A stretch of DNA of 64,000 bases from Selenomonadales bacterium 4137-cl (GCA_032334055.1 JAUOZS010000001.1:1834501-1898500); one strand, 5' to 3'. Numbered from the stretch's first letter, positions 1 to 10,402 are shown. Numbers and translations: made by a program. Notes: generated by a model from the sequence alone, not told the origin.

Positions 1-575
1 GCAAAATGTTCATCGAAAAAATCATCCTCAACAAGCCCGGCCGGCTGACCGAAGAGGAATACGCGGTCGTTAAAGTCCACGCCGAACAAGGCTTCAAATC
101 CCTCATCTCCAGGCGGGGAGAGCTTTCCAGCCTCGTCGCCCACATGGCCTGGCAACACCACGAAAGAGTCAACGGCCAGGGTTACCCCCGCCAGCTTCAA
201 GGCTCCGAGATCCTGCCCTACGCCAAAATACTCGCCATCACCGACGTCTACGAAGCCATCACCGTCAACCGTCCCTACCGGCGTGCCATGGCCCCCGACG
301 CCATCTACGACACCATCCACTCCGGCCTGGGCAACGAATTCGACGCCTACCTCGGCGAGCTTTTCCTCTCCAAGCTCGCCATCTACATCGCCGGCATGCG
401 CGTAATGCTCAACACCGGAGAAACAGGCATCGTTGCCGCCGTCCCCGAGGAAACACCGCAGCGACCTGTCGTCCGCCTCATCGCCCACCCCGACGGCAGC
501 CCCTACACCCCTGCCAGGGAAATCAGCCTCGCCGACCACCCTAAAATCCAGATCCTCGCCACAAAAACAACATAA
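1..575 (+). CDS. HD-GYP domain protein, C-terminal part (5' truncated by window edge)
   Basis: The reading frame is open to the left edge, so the true start lies outside the window; the first in-window ATG at 6 is internal. The visible protein begins in the helix that usually follows the HD motif (LNKPGRLTEEE) and carries the downstream HD-GYP signature HHERVNGQGYP at about residues 52-62, then the typical AKILAITDVYEAI segment. HD-GYP proteins commonly hydrolyse cyclic di-GMP or are divergent signalling phosphohydrolases. The catalytic HD pair itself is outside the window, so activity cannot be judged. About 60 C-terminal residues look like a small extra beta-rich segment. The gene runs into a convergent terminator shared with dapL. 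Confidence 0.8.
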   Translation, partial: KMFIEKIILNKPGRLTEEEYAVVKVHAEQGFKSLISRRGELSSLVAHMAWQHHERVNGQGYPRQLQGSEILPYAKILAITDVYEAITVNRPYRRAMAPDAIYDTIHSGLGNEFDAYLGELFLSKLAIYIAGMRVMLNTGETGIVAAVPEETPQRPVVRLIAHPDGSPYTPAREISLADHPKIQILATKTT

Positions 576-602
576 AAGCGGCCCGCGCAATGCGGGCCGC
601 TT
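576..602. terminator. bidirectional terminator between HD-GYP gene and dapL
   Basis: A 9-bp GC stem (GCGGCCCGC, 578-586, with its complement 592-600) is extended by A/T pairs on both sides. It lies between two convergent genes and would serve both. Confidence 0.8.
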
Positions 603-619
603 CTCAATTATCCTATATC

Positions 620-1855
620 CTACAGCTTCAGCCGCGTCTTGATCCGGCTGATCGCCTCTTCCGTGGTCTCGCGGTTGCCAAACGCCGTGAGGCGGAAATA
701 GCCCTCGCCCGACGGGCCGAAACCGCTGCCGGGCGTACCCACGATATTGGCCTCGCCGAGCAGCTTGTCGAAGAACGCCCACGAATCCAGGTTGTTCGGC
801 GTCTTCAGCCAGATATAAGGCGCGTTCACGCCGCCGTAAGCCTCCAGGCCGGCGCTCTTCAAACCCTCGCGGATGATGGCCGCGTTCGTCATATAATAAT
901 CGACCGTCGCCTTCACCTGCTCCTTGCCGGCCGGCGAATATACAGCCTCGGCGCCCTTCTGCACGACGTACGGCACCCCGTTGAACTTCGTCGTCTGCCG
1001 CCGGTTCCACATCTTATTGAGCTGCTGGGCCTCGCCGGCCTTCGTGTACCCCATCACCGTCTTGGGCACCACGGTATACGCGCAGCGGGTGCCGGTGAAG
1101 CCGGCCGTCTTCGAGAACGACCTCAGCTCGATCGCAACCTCCTTGGCCCCCTCCACCTCGTAGATGCTGTGCGGCACCTCGGGCTCGCGGATATAAGCCT
1201 CATACGCGGAATCATAGATGATGACCGCCTTATTGGCCTTCGCCCAATCCACCCACTTCTTCAGTTCCGCCTTCGGCAGCGCGGTGCCGGTCGGATTGTT
1301 CGGCACGCACAGATAAACCATGTCCACCTTCACCGCAGGCAAAGCGGGCAGGAAACCGTTCTCGGCCGTGCACGGCAAATAAACGATGCCCTCGAACCGG
1401 CCGTCGCCGCCCAGTGCGCCCGTGCGCCCCGCCATAACGTTCGTGTCAAGGTAAACCGGGTAAACGGGGTCGGTGATCGCCACCGTATTGCCCACCCCGA
1501 AAATCTCCTGGATGTTGCCCACGTCGCTCTTCGCGCCGTCGCTCACGAACACCTCGTCAGTATCCAGCTTGATGCCGCGAGCGGCATAGTCGTTCTCGAT
1601 GATCTTCTCGATCAGGAAGGAATAGCCCTGCTCAGGCCCATAGCCGCGGAAGCTCTCAGACTTAGCCATCTCGTCCACCGCCGCGTGCATCGCCTCGATA
1701 ACGGCGGACGGCAGCGGCCGCGTCACATCGCCGATCCCCAGGCGGATAACGTTGGCCTCCGGGTTGGCGGCTTTAAAAGCGGCCACGCGCCGGCCGATCT
1801 CCGCGAACAGGTAGCTGCCAGGCAGCTTGAGATAATTCTCGTTAATCAAAGCCAT
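620..1855 (-). CDS. dapL: LL-diaminopimelate aminotransferase
   Basis: PLP-dependent class I/II aminotransferase that converts tetrahydrodipicolinate directly to LL-2,6-diaminopimelate, using glutamate as amino donor. The 411-aa length and the N-terminus [17 protein letters not shown] are typical of DapL. The PLP lysine lies in [10 protein letters not shown] (about residue 249), with NNPTGT upstream. The start at 1855 follows a GGGGGGA Shine-Dalgarno; a longer open frame to 2050 runs through a repeat element and is not credible. dapF lies upstream on the same strand, so together they supply meso-DAP for peptidoglycan and lysine. A hairpin repeat sits between the two genes. Confidence 0.95.
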   Translation of the reverse strand: MALINENYLKLPGSYLFAEIGRRVAAFKAANPEANVIRLGIGDVTRPLPSAVIEAMHAAVDEMAKSESFRGYGPEQGYSFLIEKIIENDYAARGIKLDTDEVFVSDGAKSDVGNIQEIFGVGNTVAITDPVYPVYLDTNVMAGRTGALGGDGRFEGIVYLPCTAENGFLPALPAVKVDMVYLCVPNNPTGTALPKAELKKWVDWAKANKAVIIYDSAYEAYIREPEVPHSIYEVEGAKEVAIELRSFSKTAGFTGTRCAYTVVPKTVMGYTKAGEAQQLNKMWNRRQTTKFNGVPYVVQKGAEAVYSPAGKEQVKATVDYYMTNAAIIREGLKSAGLEAYGGVNAPYIWLKTPNNLDSWAFFDKLLGEANIVGTPGSGFGPSGEGYFRLTAFGNRETTEEAISRIKTRLKL

Positions 1856-1912
1856 CGAAAAATCCCCCCAAATTATTATCCTAAAAATATTATCTCGCTC
1901 ATACTGTACGAA

Positions 1913-2073
1913 GGTGTCTAGAAAGCTCCAGATGCACGTCCTGATTACCCCGTAGCCAGTCGTGGATAATCGCTCGTGCAATGTGCAGGCCGCCCCGAGG
2001 ACGCGCAGCGTACACGAACGTACGCTGGCAAGCGCCCGCAGGGGCAACACAGCAGATGGACTTTCTAGGCACC
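1913..2073. repeat. intergenic hairpin repeat, copy A (between dapF and dapL)
   Basis: 161-bp element with terminal inverted arms: GGTGTCTAGAAAG at the left pairs with the complement of CTTTCTAGGCACC at the right. It holds the family core: CATCTGC/GCATCTGG-type blocks inside the arms and an inner hairpin GCGTAC...GTACGC (about 2009-2024). Its inner sequence closely matches copy D in reverse orientation (ACGTCCTGATTACCCCG and GATAATCGCTCGTGCAATG blocks). Confidence 0.85.
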
Positions 2074-2079
2074 TTCCCT

Positions 2080-2928
2080 TTATATTCTAAGCAAGAACTC
2101 GCCGCGGAATACCTCCACCGCCGGGCCAGTCATAAACACCCGGTCATCCTCGGCCCACTCGATCGTCAGATCGCCGCCGTCGAGATGCACCTGCGCCGTC
2201 CGGTCGCAGCGCCCGCTCAAGGCCCCCGCCACCACCGTGGCGCACGTCCCCGTGCCGCAGGCCAGCGTCACGCCCGCGCCCCGCTCCCACACCCGCATCC
2301 TCAGTTCGCCGCGGCTAAGCACATTGGCGAACTCCACATTCGTCTTGCGGGGGAAAAGCGCGTCCGTCTCGATCTTCGGCCCCGTCACCGGCAGCTCGAC
2401 CTTCCTCACATCCTCGTCGAGGAAAATAACGAAATGGGGGTTGCCCATATTCACGCCGATGCCGTAATACGTCCGGCCGTCGACCGTCACCGGCACATTC
2501 ACCGCCCCGTCCTCGGCCGGTCCACTCATCGGAATCTCGCCGCGCTTGAAGCGCGGCTTGCCCATATCCACCCGCACCCCGCTCACCTTGCCGTCCGTGA
2601 ACACCAGCTCCGGCCTGATCGGCCCCGCCAGCGTCTCCAGCGTCACCTTCGTCTTGTCGGTCAAGCCCTGCTCATACAAATACCGGGCGACGCAGCGGGT
2701 CGCGTTGCCGCACATCTCCGCCTCGCTGCCGTCCGAATTGATGATCTGCATCCGGAAATCGGCGCTGTCCGACGGCAGCACGAACACCAGACCGTCAGCC
2801 CCCACGCCGAAATGACGGTCGCACACCAGGCGACCGGCGGCGGCCAGATCCAGCCCCGCCACCTTCTCCTTAAACCCGTTCACGATCACGAAATCGTTGC
2901 CGGCGCCATGCCACTTAGAAAACTGCAT
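2080..2928 (-). CDS. dapF: diaminopimelate epimerase
   Basis: Interconverts LL- and meso-diaminopimelate by a two-base mechanism without cofactor. Both catalytic cysteines are visible: C73 in EMCGNATR and C224 in LACGTGTC. The 282-aa length is normal and the fold's two pseudo-symmetric halves are complete. ATG at 2928 is preceded by a GGAGGG Shine-Dalgarno. It is the upstream partner of dapL on the minus strand, completing the short DapL route to meso-DAP. Confidence 0.96.
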   Translation of the reverse strand: MQFSKWHGAGNDFVIVNGFKEKVAGLDLAAAGRLVCDRHFGVGADGLVFVLPSDSADFRMQIINSDGSEAEMCGNATRCVARYLYEQGLTDKTKVTLETLAGPIRPELVFTDGKVSGVRVDMGKPRFKRGEIPMSGPAEDGAVNVPVTVDGRTYYGIGVNMGNPHFVIFLDEDVRKVELPVTGPKIETDALFPRKTNVEFANVLSRGELRMRVWERGAGVTLACGTGTCATVVAGALSGRCDRTAQVHLDGGDLTIEWAEDDRVFMTGPAVEVFRGEFLLRI

Positions 2929-2967
2929 AATATCCCTCCGTCAAAAACGAAATGCTTCTTATCTATA

Positions 2968-5715
2968 TTATACCCGGCTGAAGGCGGAACGCACCGGCGG
3001 CCGCCGCCGCAAAAGCAGATGGCGCAGACCGCCGACCAGCGCCGTCCAGCCGGCCACGATCAGCACGATCGCCCACTCCTTAAGTCCCAGCGGCACTGTA
3101 CCGAAAATCGCGTTCAGCGGCGGCAGATGGATCACCGCCGTCTGCATCAGCGCCGAACAGCAGGTCGCCAGCAGGAGATACTTATTGGTAAACACGCCGA
3201 GCTCGAAAATCGTCAGAATCTCCGACCGGCAGTCATAAACATGGAACAACTGGCAGAACACCAGCGTGGCGAACGCCATCGTCCGCGCCAGCGCCAGATC
3301 GCCCTTCGTCAGATAAACGCCCGCGAACACCAGCACCGTCGTAAGCCCGATCTGGACGCCGCGGAAAACGATCTTGCGCGCCAAACCGCGGGAAAAAACG
3401 CTCTCCGCCGGATTGCGCGGCGGCCGGTACATCGTATCCGGCGCCTTGGGGTCCACCCCCAGCGCCATCGCCGGCAACCCGTCGGTCACCAGATTCACCC
3501 ACAGAATCTGCAGCGGCAGCAGCGGCAGCGGCAGCCCCGCCAGCGCGGCCAGGAACATCGTCAGCACCTCGCCGATATTGCACGCCAACAGATAACGGAT
3601 AAACTTCCTGATATTGTCGTAAATGCCGCGGCCTTCCTCCACCGCCGCCACGATCGTCGCGAAATTGTCGTCAGCCAGCGTCATCGCCGACGCCTCCCGG
3701 GTCACGTCAGTGCCCGACAAGCCCATGGCCACGCCGATATCGGCCTCCTTCACCGCCGGGGCGTCGTTCACGCCGTCTCCCGTCATAGCGACGATATGGC
3801 CCTTATTCTTCAGCGCCTTCACGATCCTGAGCTTATGGGCCGGCGACACCCGCGCGTACACCGTCGTCCTGGCAGCGGCCGCCGCCAGCTCGCGCTCGCT
3901 CAGCGCATCCACCTCAGCCCCCGTCAACGCCTGCGACGAGCCGTCGCGGAACATCCTCAGCTCGCGGGCGATCGCCACCGCCGTATTCCGGTGGTCGCCG
4001 GTGATCATCACCGTCCCGATGCCGGCCTGGCGGCACAGGGCGATTGCCTCCTTCACCTCCGGGCGCGGCGGATCGATCATCCCCGCCAGCCCGGTGAAAA
4101 CCAGCTCCCGTTCCGCCTCCTCGGCCACGTGCGCGGCCTCGGCCGGAGCCAGGCGGCGGTACGCCAGCGCCAGCACCCTCAGAGCCCCGTTCGTCATCGC
4201 CTCATTGGCGGCGGCGATGCTTGCGGCAAGCTCGGGCGTCAGCGGCCTTTCGACAGTTCCGTCGAACCAGTAACGGCACAACTCGAGCACAGTGTCAGGC
4301 GCGCCCTTCACATACAGCACCGCGCCTTCCGGCCCGCCGTAGGCCACCGCCATCCGGCGGCGCTCCGCCTCAAACGGAATCTCCGCAAGACGGCGCTCCC
4401 GCTTCTCGATATCGGCCCGCCAGACGCCCGCCTTGCCGGCGGCCACCACCAGCGCACCCTCGGTGGGGTCTCCCTCCACCGACCAGCCGCGGGCGCCCTT
4501 CTTGCGCCACAGTCCGGATATGCCTACACTGCCCTGCTTCAGCACGCTGTTGTTGCACAAACAGCCGACAGCCAGGCATTGCAGTAAACATTTATCCTTT
4601 TTGGCATCGAATTCCTGCTTGTCGAGGAAAAATTCGCCTTTGATTTCGAAGCCGGCCCCGCTCACCTCGTACGTTTTCCCGCCGCAGTAAACCTGCCGCA
4701 CCGTCATCGCGTTCTGGGTCAGCGTCCCCGTCTTATCCGAGCAGATCACCGTCGTGCAGCCCAACGTCTCCACCGCCGGCAGCTTCCGCACGATTGCGTT
4801 TCGGCGGATCATCCGCTGCACCCCGAGCGCCAGCGCCACCGTCACGATCGCCGGCAGCCCCTCGGGGATGGCCGCCACCGCCAGGCTGATACCCGTCATG
4901 CACATCAATAGCAGCGGCTCGCCCCTGGCCACCCCGGTAGCCACCACCACCAGGCACACCCCCAGGCAGCCCCACACCAGCCACCGCCCCAGATGATCCA
5001 GCCGCCGCTGCAAAGGCGTCTCGTCTTCCGTCGCCGACTGGATAAGCGTCGCGATCTGTCCGACCTCGGTATTCATCCCCGTCCCGCACACGACCGCCGT
5101 CCCCCGGCCGCGGGTAACCACCGTCCCGGCGTACACCATATTCTTGCGGTCGCCCACCGTCACATTCTCGTCATACACCCGGTCGGCCAGCTTGCGCACC
5201 GGCAGCGACTCGCCCGTCAACGCCGACTCCTCGGCCTCCAGATTGGCAGTCTCCGCCAACCGGCCGTCGGCCGCCACCACGTCTCCCGGCTCCAGCAGCA
5301 GAATATCGCCAGGCACCAACTCGCGGGCCGGCACGTGCTGGATGCAGCCGTGGCGGACAACGCGGGCCGTCGGCGCCGTCAGTTTCCGCAAGGCGGACAT
5401 CGACTGCTCAGCCCGGTGCTCCTGCACAAACCCCAGCACCGCGTTCAGCACCACGATCGCCAAAATCGTCACCGCGTCGGCATACTCGCCCAACAATCCG
5501 GAAATCAGCGTCGCCGCCAACAGCACCAACACCATGAAATCCTGGAACTGGGCCAGCAAACGCCGCCACCAGGCCGGCCGCTCCTTCTCCGCCACCTCGT
5601 TGTACCCGAACAGCTTCAACCTCGCCGCCGCCTCGGCGTTCGTCAGTCCCTCGCCGCTGTCGGTGCGCCAGTAGCTGATAGCGTCGTCCGCGCTTCTCGC
5701 ATGCCACATCTCCAC
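2968..5715 (-). CDS. calcium-type P-type ATPase (SERCA/PMCA-like, type IIA)
   Basis: 915-aa ATP-driven cation pump of the cytoplasmic membrane, most likely exporting Ca2+. In order it shows an N-terminal actuator region, TGES at about 167-170, PEGLP in M4 at 284-288, the phosphorylated aspartate D327 in CSDKTGTLT, the hinge GDGVNDAPAVKEADIG, an M5 segment with NIGEV and an M6 segment with NLVTDGLPA. The M4/M5/M6 residues match the Ca2+ ligands of SERCA-type pumps rather than heavy-metal ATPases, and no N-terminal metal-binding CxxC is present. A GTG start at 5715 fits an AAGGGG Shine-Dalgarno; ATG at 5709 is the alternative. Transported ion is inferred from motifs only. Confidence 0.9.
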   Translation of the reverse strand: MEMWHARSADDAISYWRTDSGEGLTNAEAAARLKLFGYNEVAEKERPAWWRRLLAQFQDFMVLVLLAATLISGLLGEYADAVTILAIVVLNAVLGFVQEHRAEQSMSALRKLTAPTARVVRHGCIQHVPARELVPGDILLLEPGDVVAADGRLAETANLEAEESALTGESLPVRKLADRVYDENVTVGDRKNMVYAGTVVTRGRGTAVVCGTGMNTEVGQIATLIQSATEDETPLQRRLDHLGRWLVWGCLGVCLVVVATGVARGEPLLLMCMTGISLAVAAIPEGLPAIVTVALALGVQRMIRRNAIVRKLPAVETLGCTTVICSDKTGTLTQNAMTVRQVYCGGKTYEVSGAGFEIKGEFFLDKQEFDAKKDKCLLQCLAVGCLCNNSVLKQGSVGISGLWRKKGARGWSVEGDPTEGALVVAAGKAGVWRADIEKRERRLAEIPFEAERRRMAVAYGGPEGAVLYVKGAPDTVLELCRYWFDGTVERPLTPELAASIAAANEAMTNGALRVLALAYRRLAPAEAAHVAEEAERELVFTGLAGMIDPPRPEVKEAIALCRQAGIGTVMITGDHRNTAVAIARELRMFRDGSSQALTGAEVDALSERELAAAAARTTVYARVSPAHKLRIVKALKNKGHIVAMTGDGVNDAPAVKEADIGVAMGLSGTDVTREASAMTLADDNFATIVAAVEEGRGIYDNIRKFIRYLLACNIGEVLTMFLAALAGLPLPLLPLQILWVNLVTDGLPAMALGVDPKAPDTMYRPPRNPAESVFSRGLARKIVFRGVQIGLTTVLVFAGVYLTKGDLALARTMAFATLVFCQLFHVYDCRSEILTIFELGVFTNKYLLLATCCSALMQTAVIHLPPLNAIFGTVPLGLKEWAIVLIVAGWTALVGGLRHLLLRRRPPVRSAFSRV

Positions 5716-5739
5716 AGTTTTTCACCCCTTGTACGTGGC

Positions 5740-5856
5740 GGCCGTTGATAAACCCCCATCTGCGTCGTTATCCGCCAAGCGCTTGCTAGCGTACGGTCGT
5801 ACGCGTCGCGGCACGCTTGGCAGAGCCGCCTTGCATCTGGGGGTTTCTGAACGGCC
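5740..5856. repeat. intergenic hairpin repeat, copy B (between Ca2+-ATPase and rqcH)
   Basis: 117-bp element with arms GGCCGTTGATAAACCCCCA and the near-perfect complement of TGGGGGTTTCTGAACGGCC. The core CATCTGCGTCGTT follows the left arm, TTGCATCTGG precedes the right arm, and an inner perfect hairpin GCGTACG-gt-CGTACGC lies at about 5789-5804. It stands between divergently transcribed genes, upstream of the rqcH promoter. Confidence 0.85.
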
Positions 5857-5900
5857 TTTCTCTAACCATGATATTCCAAAAAAGGAGCCGCTATGCCTAT

Positions 5901-5930
5901 TTGACCCTGCGCAGCGGGCGGTGCTATACT
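5901..5930 (+). promoter_or_regulatory. sigma-A promoter of rqcH
   Basis: TTGACC (5901-5906) and TATACT (5925-5930) are separated by 18 bases, giving a start point near 5937, about 26 bases before the rqcH ATG. Confidence 0.75.
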
Positions 5931-5962
5931 GTATTGAGAAAACCTGGCAAGCGGAGGTTCCC

Positions 5963-7717
5963 ATGAACATCGACGGCCTCTCCTTGCGGTCCCTGGTAGC
6001 CGAACTCGACAGACGGCTGGCCGGCGCCCGCATCGACAAAATATCCCAGCCCGATAAATTCCGCCTCGGCGTCTGGCTTCGCCAGCCGGGCGAAAACATC
6101 GCCCTCCTCCTGTCCGCCAGCCCCGAAAGCGCTGGCGCCTGGCTGCCGTCCGCGCTGCCAGAGAACCCGGCCGTACCGCCCGCCTTCTGCATGCTCCTCA
6201 GAAAGCACCTCGAAGACGGCCGGATCGCCTCCGTCGCCCAGCACGGCCTCGACCGCGTCGTCGCCATCGCCGTCGACACCCGCGGCGAAGGCGGCCTCAT
6301 CGTCACCAAACAGCTTATCCTCGAAATAATGGGCAAACACAGCAACATCATCCTTGTCCAGGACGGCCTAGTCCTCGACGCCATTCGCCGCGTCGGCGCA
6401 AGCATCAGCCGCGTCCGCCATATCCTTCCCGGCCGCCCCTACCTCCTTCCCCCCGGCCAGCCCCGCGCCGACATCCTCGCCACGGAGCCGGCCGCCTTCG
6501 TCGCCGCCCTGCGCCGGGAACACGGCACCCTCGGTCTCGCCAAAGCCATCGTCGCCGCCGCCGAAGGCGTAGGCCCCGTCACCGCCAGGGAAATTGCCTG
6601 GCGCGCCGGCCTCCCCGCCGACCACCCCGTCGCCGCCCTCGACGGCGCCGACGCCGCCGCCCTCGACGAAGCCATCGCCAGCATCGCCGCCCCCCTCGCG
6701 GCCGGCGAAACTCAGCCCACCGTCGCGCTCAGCGCCGACGGCGGCAAACTTCTCGCCCTCGCCGCCTTCCGGCCCGAGCACCTCGCCGGCGATTTCCGCC
6801 CCTTCCCGACCATGGCCGCCGCCGTCGAATACGCCGCCAACTTTCAGGGCCAGCCCGCCAATCCCGAAAAAACCGTCCTCCAGAAACTCCTCGTCCAGGA
6901 AACGGCCCGCCTCGCCCGCAAGGAAGCCATCCTCGCCGCCGAGCTCGCCGCCGCCGACGAAGCCGATAAATACCGCGTCTACGGCGACCTCCTCATGGCC
7001 AACCTCCACACCGTCCCGGCCGGCGCCGCCCAGGTCATCCTCCCCAACCTCTACGACGAAGCCGCCGCTCCTCTCGCCATCCCCCTCGACCCGCTCCTCA
7101 GCCCGGTCGCCAACGCCAAACGTCACTACGTCAAATACAACAAAGCCAAACGGGCCCAGCAGAGCCTCGCCGCCCAGCTCGCCGAATGCCGCGCCGACCT
7201 CGCCTACCTCGACAGCGTTGCCGTATCCCTCGACCAGGCCGCCGTCCTCGACGAAATAAGCGAAGTCCGCCAGGAGCTCGTCCAGGGCGGCTACATCAAA
7301 GAAAAAAGCAAACGCCGCCCCGCGCCGCCCGCCGCCCCCCTAGCGGCCGCGGCCCCCGACGGCACACCCATCCTCATCGGCCGCAACAACCGCCAGAATG
7401 ACCTCGTCACCTTCAAGCACGCCGGCCCCGACGACCTGTGGCTCCACACCAAAGACATCCCGGGCTCCCACGTCATCCTCAAAACCGCCGGCCGCGAACC
7501 CGCCCCCGAGGCCCTCGCCGCCGCCGCCATGCTCGCCGCCTACTACTCCAAGGCCCGCGCCTCGGCCACCGTCCCTGTCGACTATACCCGCCGCCGCCAC
7601 GTCAAAAAACCGTCCGGCGCCAAACCCGGCTTCGTCATCTACGACCGCCAGAAAACCCTCTACGTCACCCCCGACGAACAAGCCGTCAAACAAATGCTCG
7701 TAAACAAAAAAGGCTAA
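5963..7717 (+). CDS. rqcH: RqcH/NFACT family ribosome quality-control protein
   Basis: 584-aa NFACT protein, older annotation 'fibronectin-binding protein A'. In Firmicutes RqcH binds stalled 50S-peptidyl-tRNA complexes and recruits tRNA-Ala to add C-terminal alanine tails that mark the peptide for degradation. The sequence has the NFACT-N start (MNIDGLSLRSLVAEL), helix-hairpin-helix and coiled-coil middle parts, and the NFACT-R domain near residues 460-570 with GRNNRQNDLVTF and DLWLHTKDIPGSH. ATG at 5963 follows GCGGAGG; the upstream open frame covers the promoter and a repeat element and is rejected. The window also encodes YlmH (21961-22746), another factor linked to this pathway. Confidence 0.93.
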   Translation: MNIDGLSLRSLVAELDRRLAGARIDKISQPDKFRLGVWLRQPGENIALLLSASPESAGAWLPSALPENPAVPPAFCMLLRKHLEDGRIASVAQHGLDRVVAIAVDTRGEGGLIVTKQLILEIMGKHSNIILVQDGLVLDAIRRVGASISRVRHILPGRPYLLPPGQPRADILATEPAAFVAALRREHGTLGLAKAIVAAAEGVGPVTAREIAWRAGLPADHPVAALDGADAAALDEAIASIAAPLAAGETQPTVALSADGGKLLALAAFRPEHLAGDFRPFPTMAAAVEYAANFQGQPANPEKTVLQKLLVQETARLARKEAILAAELAAADEADKYRVYGDLLMANLHTVPAGAAQVILPNLYDEAAAPLAIPLDPLLSPVANAKRHYVKYNKAKRAQQSLAAQLAECRADLAYLDSVAVSLDQAAVLDEISEVRQELVQGGYIKEKSKRRPAPPAAPLAAAAPDGTPILIGRNNRQNDLVTFKHAGPDDLWLHTKDIPGSHVILKTAGREPAPEALAAAAMLAAYYSKARASATVPVDYTRRRHVKKPSGAKPGFVIYDRQKTLYVTPDEQAVKQMLVNKKG

Positions 7718-7801
7718 GACATCGCATCGTCTTACCCTTTTCTCAACCGTTATTTTCTTTATGGTTTTATGATAAAATACTATTAGATCATATCGGATAA
7801 A

Positions 7802-7857
7802 CGCTTGCCGACAAAGATGTCCAAAGCACCTTTTGGATATCTTTTTTGTTCCGCAAG
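7802..7857 (+). terminator. terminator-like nested hairpin between rqcH and the GNAT gene
   Basis: Inner stem GATGTCCAAA (7816-7825) pairs with TTTGGATATC (7832-7841) and is followed by a run of six T, so it can end rqcH transcription. GCTTGC (about 7803-7808) and GCAAGC (7853-7858) can close a larger stem around it, right against the GGAGG of the next gene. An AT-rich -10-like stretch (about 7768-7780) precedes it, so it could also act in the leader of the GNAT gene. Confidence 0.6.
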
Positions 7858-7875
7858 CAATCGGAGGCGTTAAAC

Positions 7876-8376
7876 ATGCAAAACTACCGCTTTTACGAAA
7901 TGGAAGAGCGGCACCTCGACAAAGTGCTGCAAATCTACACCCATTACGTTCTGAATACCACCGCGACATTTCATGCCCGTCCGCTGACCAAACAGGAAAT
8001 GCGGAAAATCGTATTCTTCAGAAACGACAAATACCGGACCTTCGTGATATGCGACGAAAACGAGCTTTGCGGCTACGTCCTGATAACCCAGCACAAAAAC
8101 CGGGAAGCCTATGACGGAACCGCCGAAATCACCGTCTACCTCAACCCGGACTTTATCGGCAAAGGCATCGGCAGCCTGGCGATCAAGCACGTCGAGGTTT
8201 ACGCCCGTAAACAGCAACTGCATGTTCTCGTTGCCACAATATGCGGCGAAAACACGAACAGCATCAAGCTTTTTGAGCGAAACGGCTACTTCAAGTGCGC
8301 CCACTACAAAGAGGTGGGGCAAAAGTTCGGACAACTGCTCGACGTCGTCTCCTACCAAAAGATAATCGGCCGCTAG
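7876..8376 (+). CDS. GNAT family N-acetyltransferase (phosphinothricin acetyltransferase-like)
   Basis: 166-aa acetyl-CoA-dependent N-acetyltransferase. It shows the GNAT A-motif VYLNPDFIGKGIGS (acetyl-CoA pyrophosphate loop) near the middle and the C-terminal GQKFGQLLDVVSYQK segment typical of the PAT/YncA/MddA group, which acetylates phosphinothricin, methionine sulfoximine or related amino acids. The substrate cannot be read from the sequence. ATG at 7876 follows a GGAGG Shine-Dalgarno; an upstream in-frame ATG at 7846 lies inside a hairpin and lacks one. Its stop overlaps the stop of the convergent old-yellow-enzyme gene by four bases. Confidence 0.85.
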   Translation: MQNYRFYEMEERHLDKVLQIYTHYVLNTTATFHARPLTKQEMRKIVFFRNDKYRTFVICDENELCGYVLITQHKNREAYDGTAEITVYLNPDFIGKGIGSLAIKHVEVYARKQQLHVLVATICGENTNSIKLFERNGYFKCAHYKEVGQKFGQLLDVVSYQKIIGR

Positions 8377-9566
8377 TCCTTCCCCGGCAACCGTCCGTAA
8401 TAGCACTTCAGCGGGTTCGCGCCTACCCCGATCAGGCAATAGTTGCAGTTGATGCACCGCGACCCCGCCTGACGGCCGTCGCGCATCTTGGCCACGATAT
8501 CAGGCTCGATCACTAACGGCCGGCACATCGATACATAGTCCGCCTGCCCGGCGGCGATAATCGCCTCGATCGCCTCCAGCCGCCGGATGCCGCCCACCAC
8601 GATCACCGGGATACCCGCAGCCGCCCTGATCGCCGCCGCCGCGGCCACATTGTAGTTCTCCTGCTCGTCGTACGTCGTGAACATCCGCGGGATCAGCAGC
8701 GCCGCGATTTTCTTCTTCAGCCACGACGCCCCCCTGAGGGCCGGCGACAGCTCCACGATCGCCTCCACCGGCACCTTGGGCGACCTCACCACGCAAAACC
8801 AGTTATCGTTGCCGCACGACACCTCGATCGCGTCCACCGTCGCCTCGCGGCACAACTCCGCCAACCGCGCCGACTCCTCCAGCCGCATCCCGCCGTCGTC
8901 GAAATCGTATGCGCTCAGCTTCACCAGCAGCGGAAAATCGCCCACCGTCGCGCGCGCCCGGCTTACGATCTCCCTAACGACGCGGAACCTGTTGTCCGTC
9001 GACCCGCCCCAGCGGTCGCGCCGCCTGTTCAGCGCCGGCGACAGAAACTGCGCCAGCAGGTACCCGTGGGCCGCGTGCAGCTGCGCCCCGTCGAACCCGC
9101 TTCGCCAGGCGCGGATAATCCCCCGCACGAACGCACCCACGATCGCCTCGATCTCGCCCTCTGTCAGCTCCCGCGCCGTCGTTCCGGCTCCCTTGTAGCG
9201 GTGCCGCGACGGCGCTTTGGCCTCTTCGCCGGTCACCGCCGGCTCCGTCCGCCCCCCGCCGTGGGCGAGCTGCATGATAAGCGGAACCCCGTGCGGCCTC
9301 ACCGCCTCCGTCACCTCCCGGTAAGCGGCCACATACGCGTCGTCGTCGATCATCAGCATATTCGGCCACGCCCGGCCGTCCCGGCTCACCCCCGCGTACC
9401 CGGTGATGATCGCCCCCACGCCTCCCTGCGCCAGCCGGATATACCGCTCCGCCAGCCGCGCGGGGAAATCCTCCCGGTCACCCAGCCCTTCGTGGGTCGC
9501 CGACCTTATTATCCTGTTCGCCGGCCTCATCCCGGCCAGCGCCGTCCTCTCGAAAACCGTCGCCAT
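8373..9566 (-). CDS. NADH:flavin oxidoreductase (old yellow enzyme family)
   Basis: 397-aa FMN TIM-barrel reductase. Visible signatures are HEGLGDREDFPARLAERYIRL at the start (first strand and helix), the active-site region QLHAAHGYLLAQFLSP with WGGSTDNRFR, the FMN-binding VIVVGGIRR and a C-terminal cysteine cluster CINCNYCLIG. The cysteines resemble the 4Fe-4S motif of the 2,4-dienoyl-CoA reductase type, but the protein stops soon after the barrel, so the flavodoxin and NADPH domains of full-length FadH are absent. Substrate unknown; enoate or enone reduction is a family-level guess. A second paralogue lies at 55815-56858. Confidence 0.88.
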   Translation of the reverse strand: MATVFERTALAGMRPANRIIRSATHEGLGDREDFPARLAERYIRLAQGGVGAIITGYAGVSRDGRAWPNMLMIDDDAYVAAYREVTEAVRPHGVPLIMQLAHGGGRTEPAVTGEEAKAPSRHRYKGAGTTARELTEGEIEAIVGAFVRGIIRAWRSGFDGAQLHAAHGYLLAQFLSPALNRRRDRWGGSTDNRFRVVREIVSRARATVGDFPLLVKLSAYDFDDGGMRLEESARLAELCREATVDAIEVSCGNDNWFCVVRSPKVPVEAIVELSPALRGASWLKKKIAALLIPRMFTTYDEQENYNVAAAAAIRAAAGIPVIVVGGIRRLEAIEAIIAAGQADYVSMCRPLVIEPDIVAKMRDGRQAGSRCINCNYCLIGVGANPLKCYYGRLPGKD

Positions 9567-9642
9567 TTCGCAACACCTTCCCGCATATCACTCATTCCGA
9601 ACATATCGTACTGGAAACCGCTTCCACCGTCAACCCCCCACC

Positions 9643-9685
9643 GGCAAAAAGCATCCCGACGCACAGCGCCGGGATGCTTTTTGCC
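9643..9685. terminator. strong terminator downstream of pyrR
   Basis: A perfect 15-bp inverted repeat, GGCAAAAAGCATCCC and its complement, around a 13-base loop (9643-9685). T-runs on both sides make it work in either direction; it ends the lspA-rluD-pyrR transcript. Confidence 0.85.
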
Positions 9686-9763
9686 GTAATCTTATCATCG
9701 GCCGTTACGGGCTACGTAGAAAACGCAGCCGTAAAGCCCGCCAGCCGCGGCGGCGTCCGCCCG

Positions 9764-10399
<636 letters not shown>

Positions 10400-10402
10400 T
10401 TA

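Noticed and set aside
590..4587. Long plus-strand open frames of 443 and 868 codons opposite dapL, dapF and the Ca2+-ATPase
   Set aside because: They are antisense frames kept open by high GC. Their products are Arg/His/Pro-rich with no family features, while the minus-strand proteins are clear.
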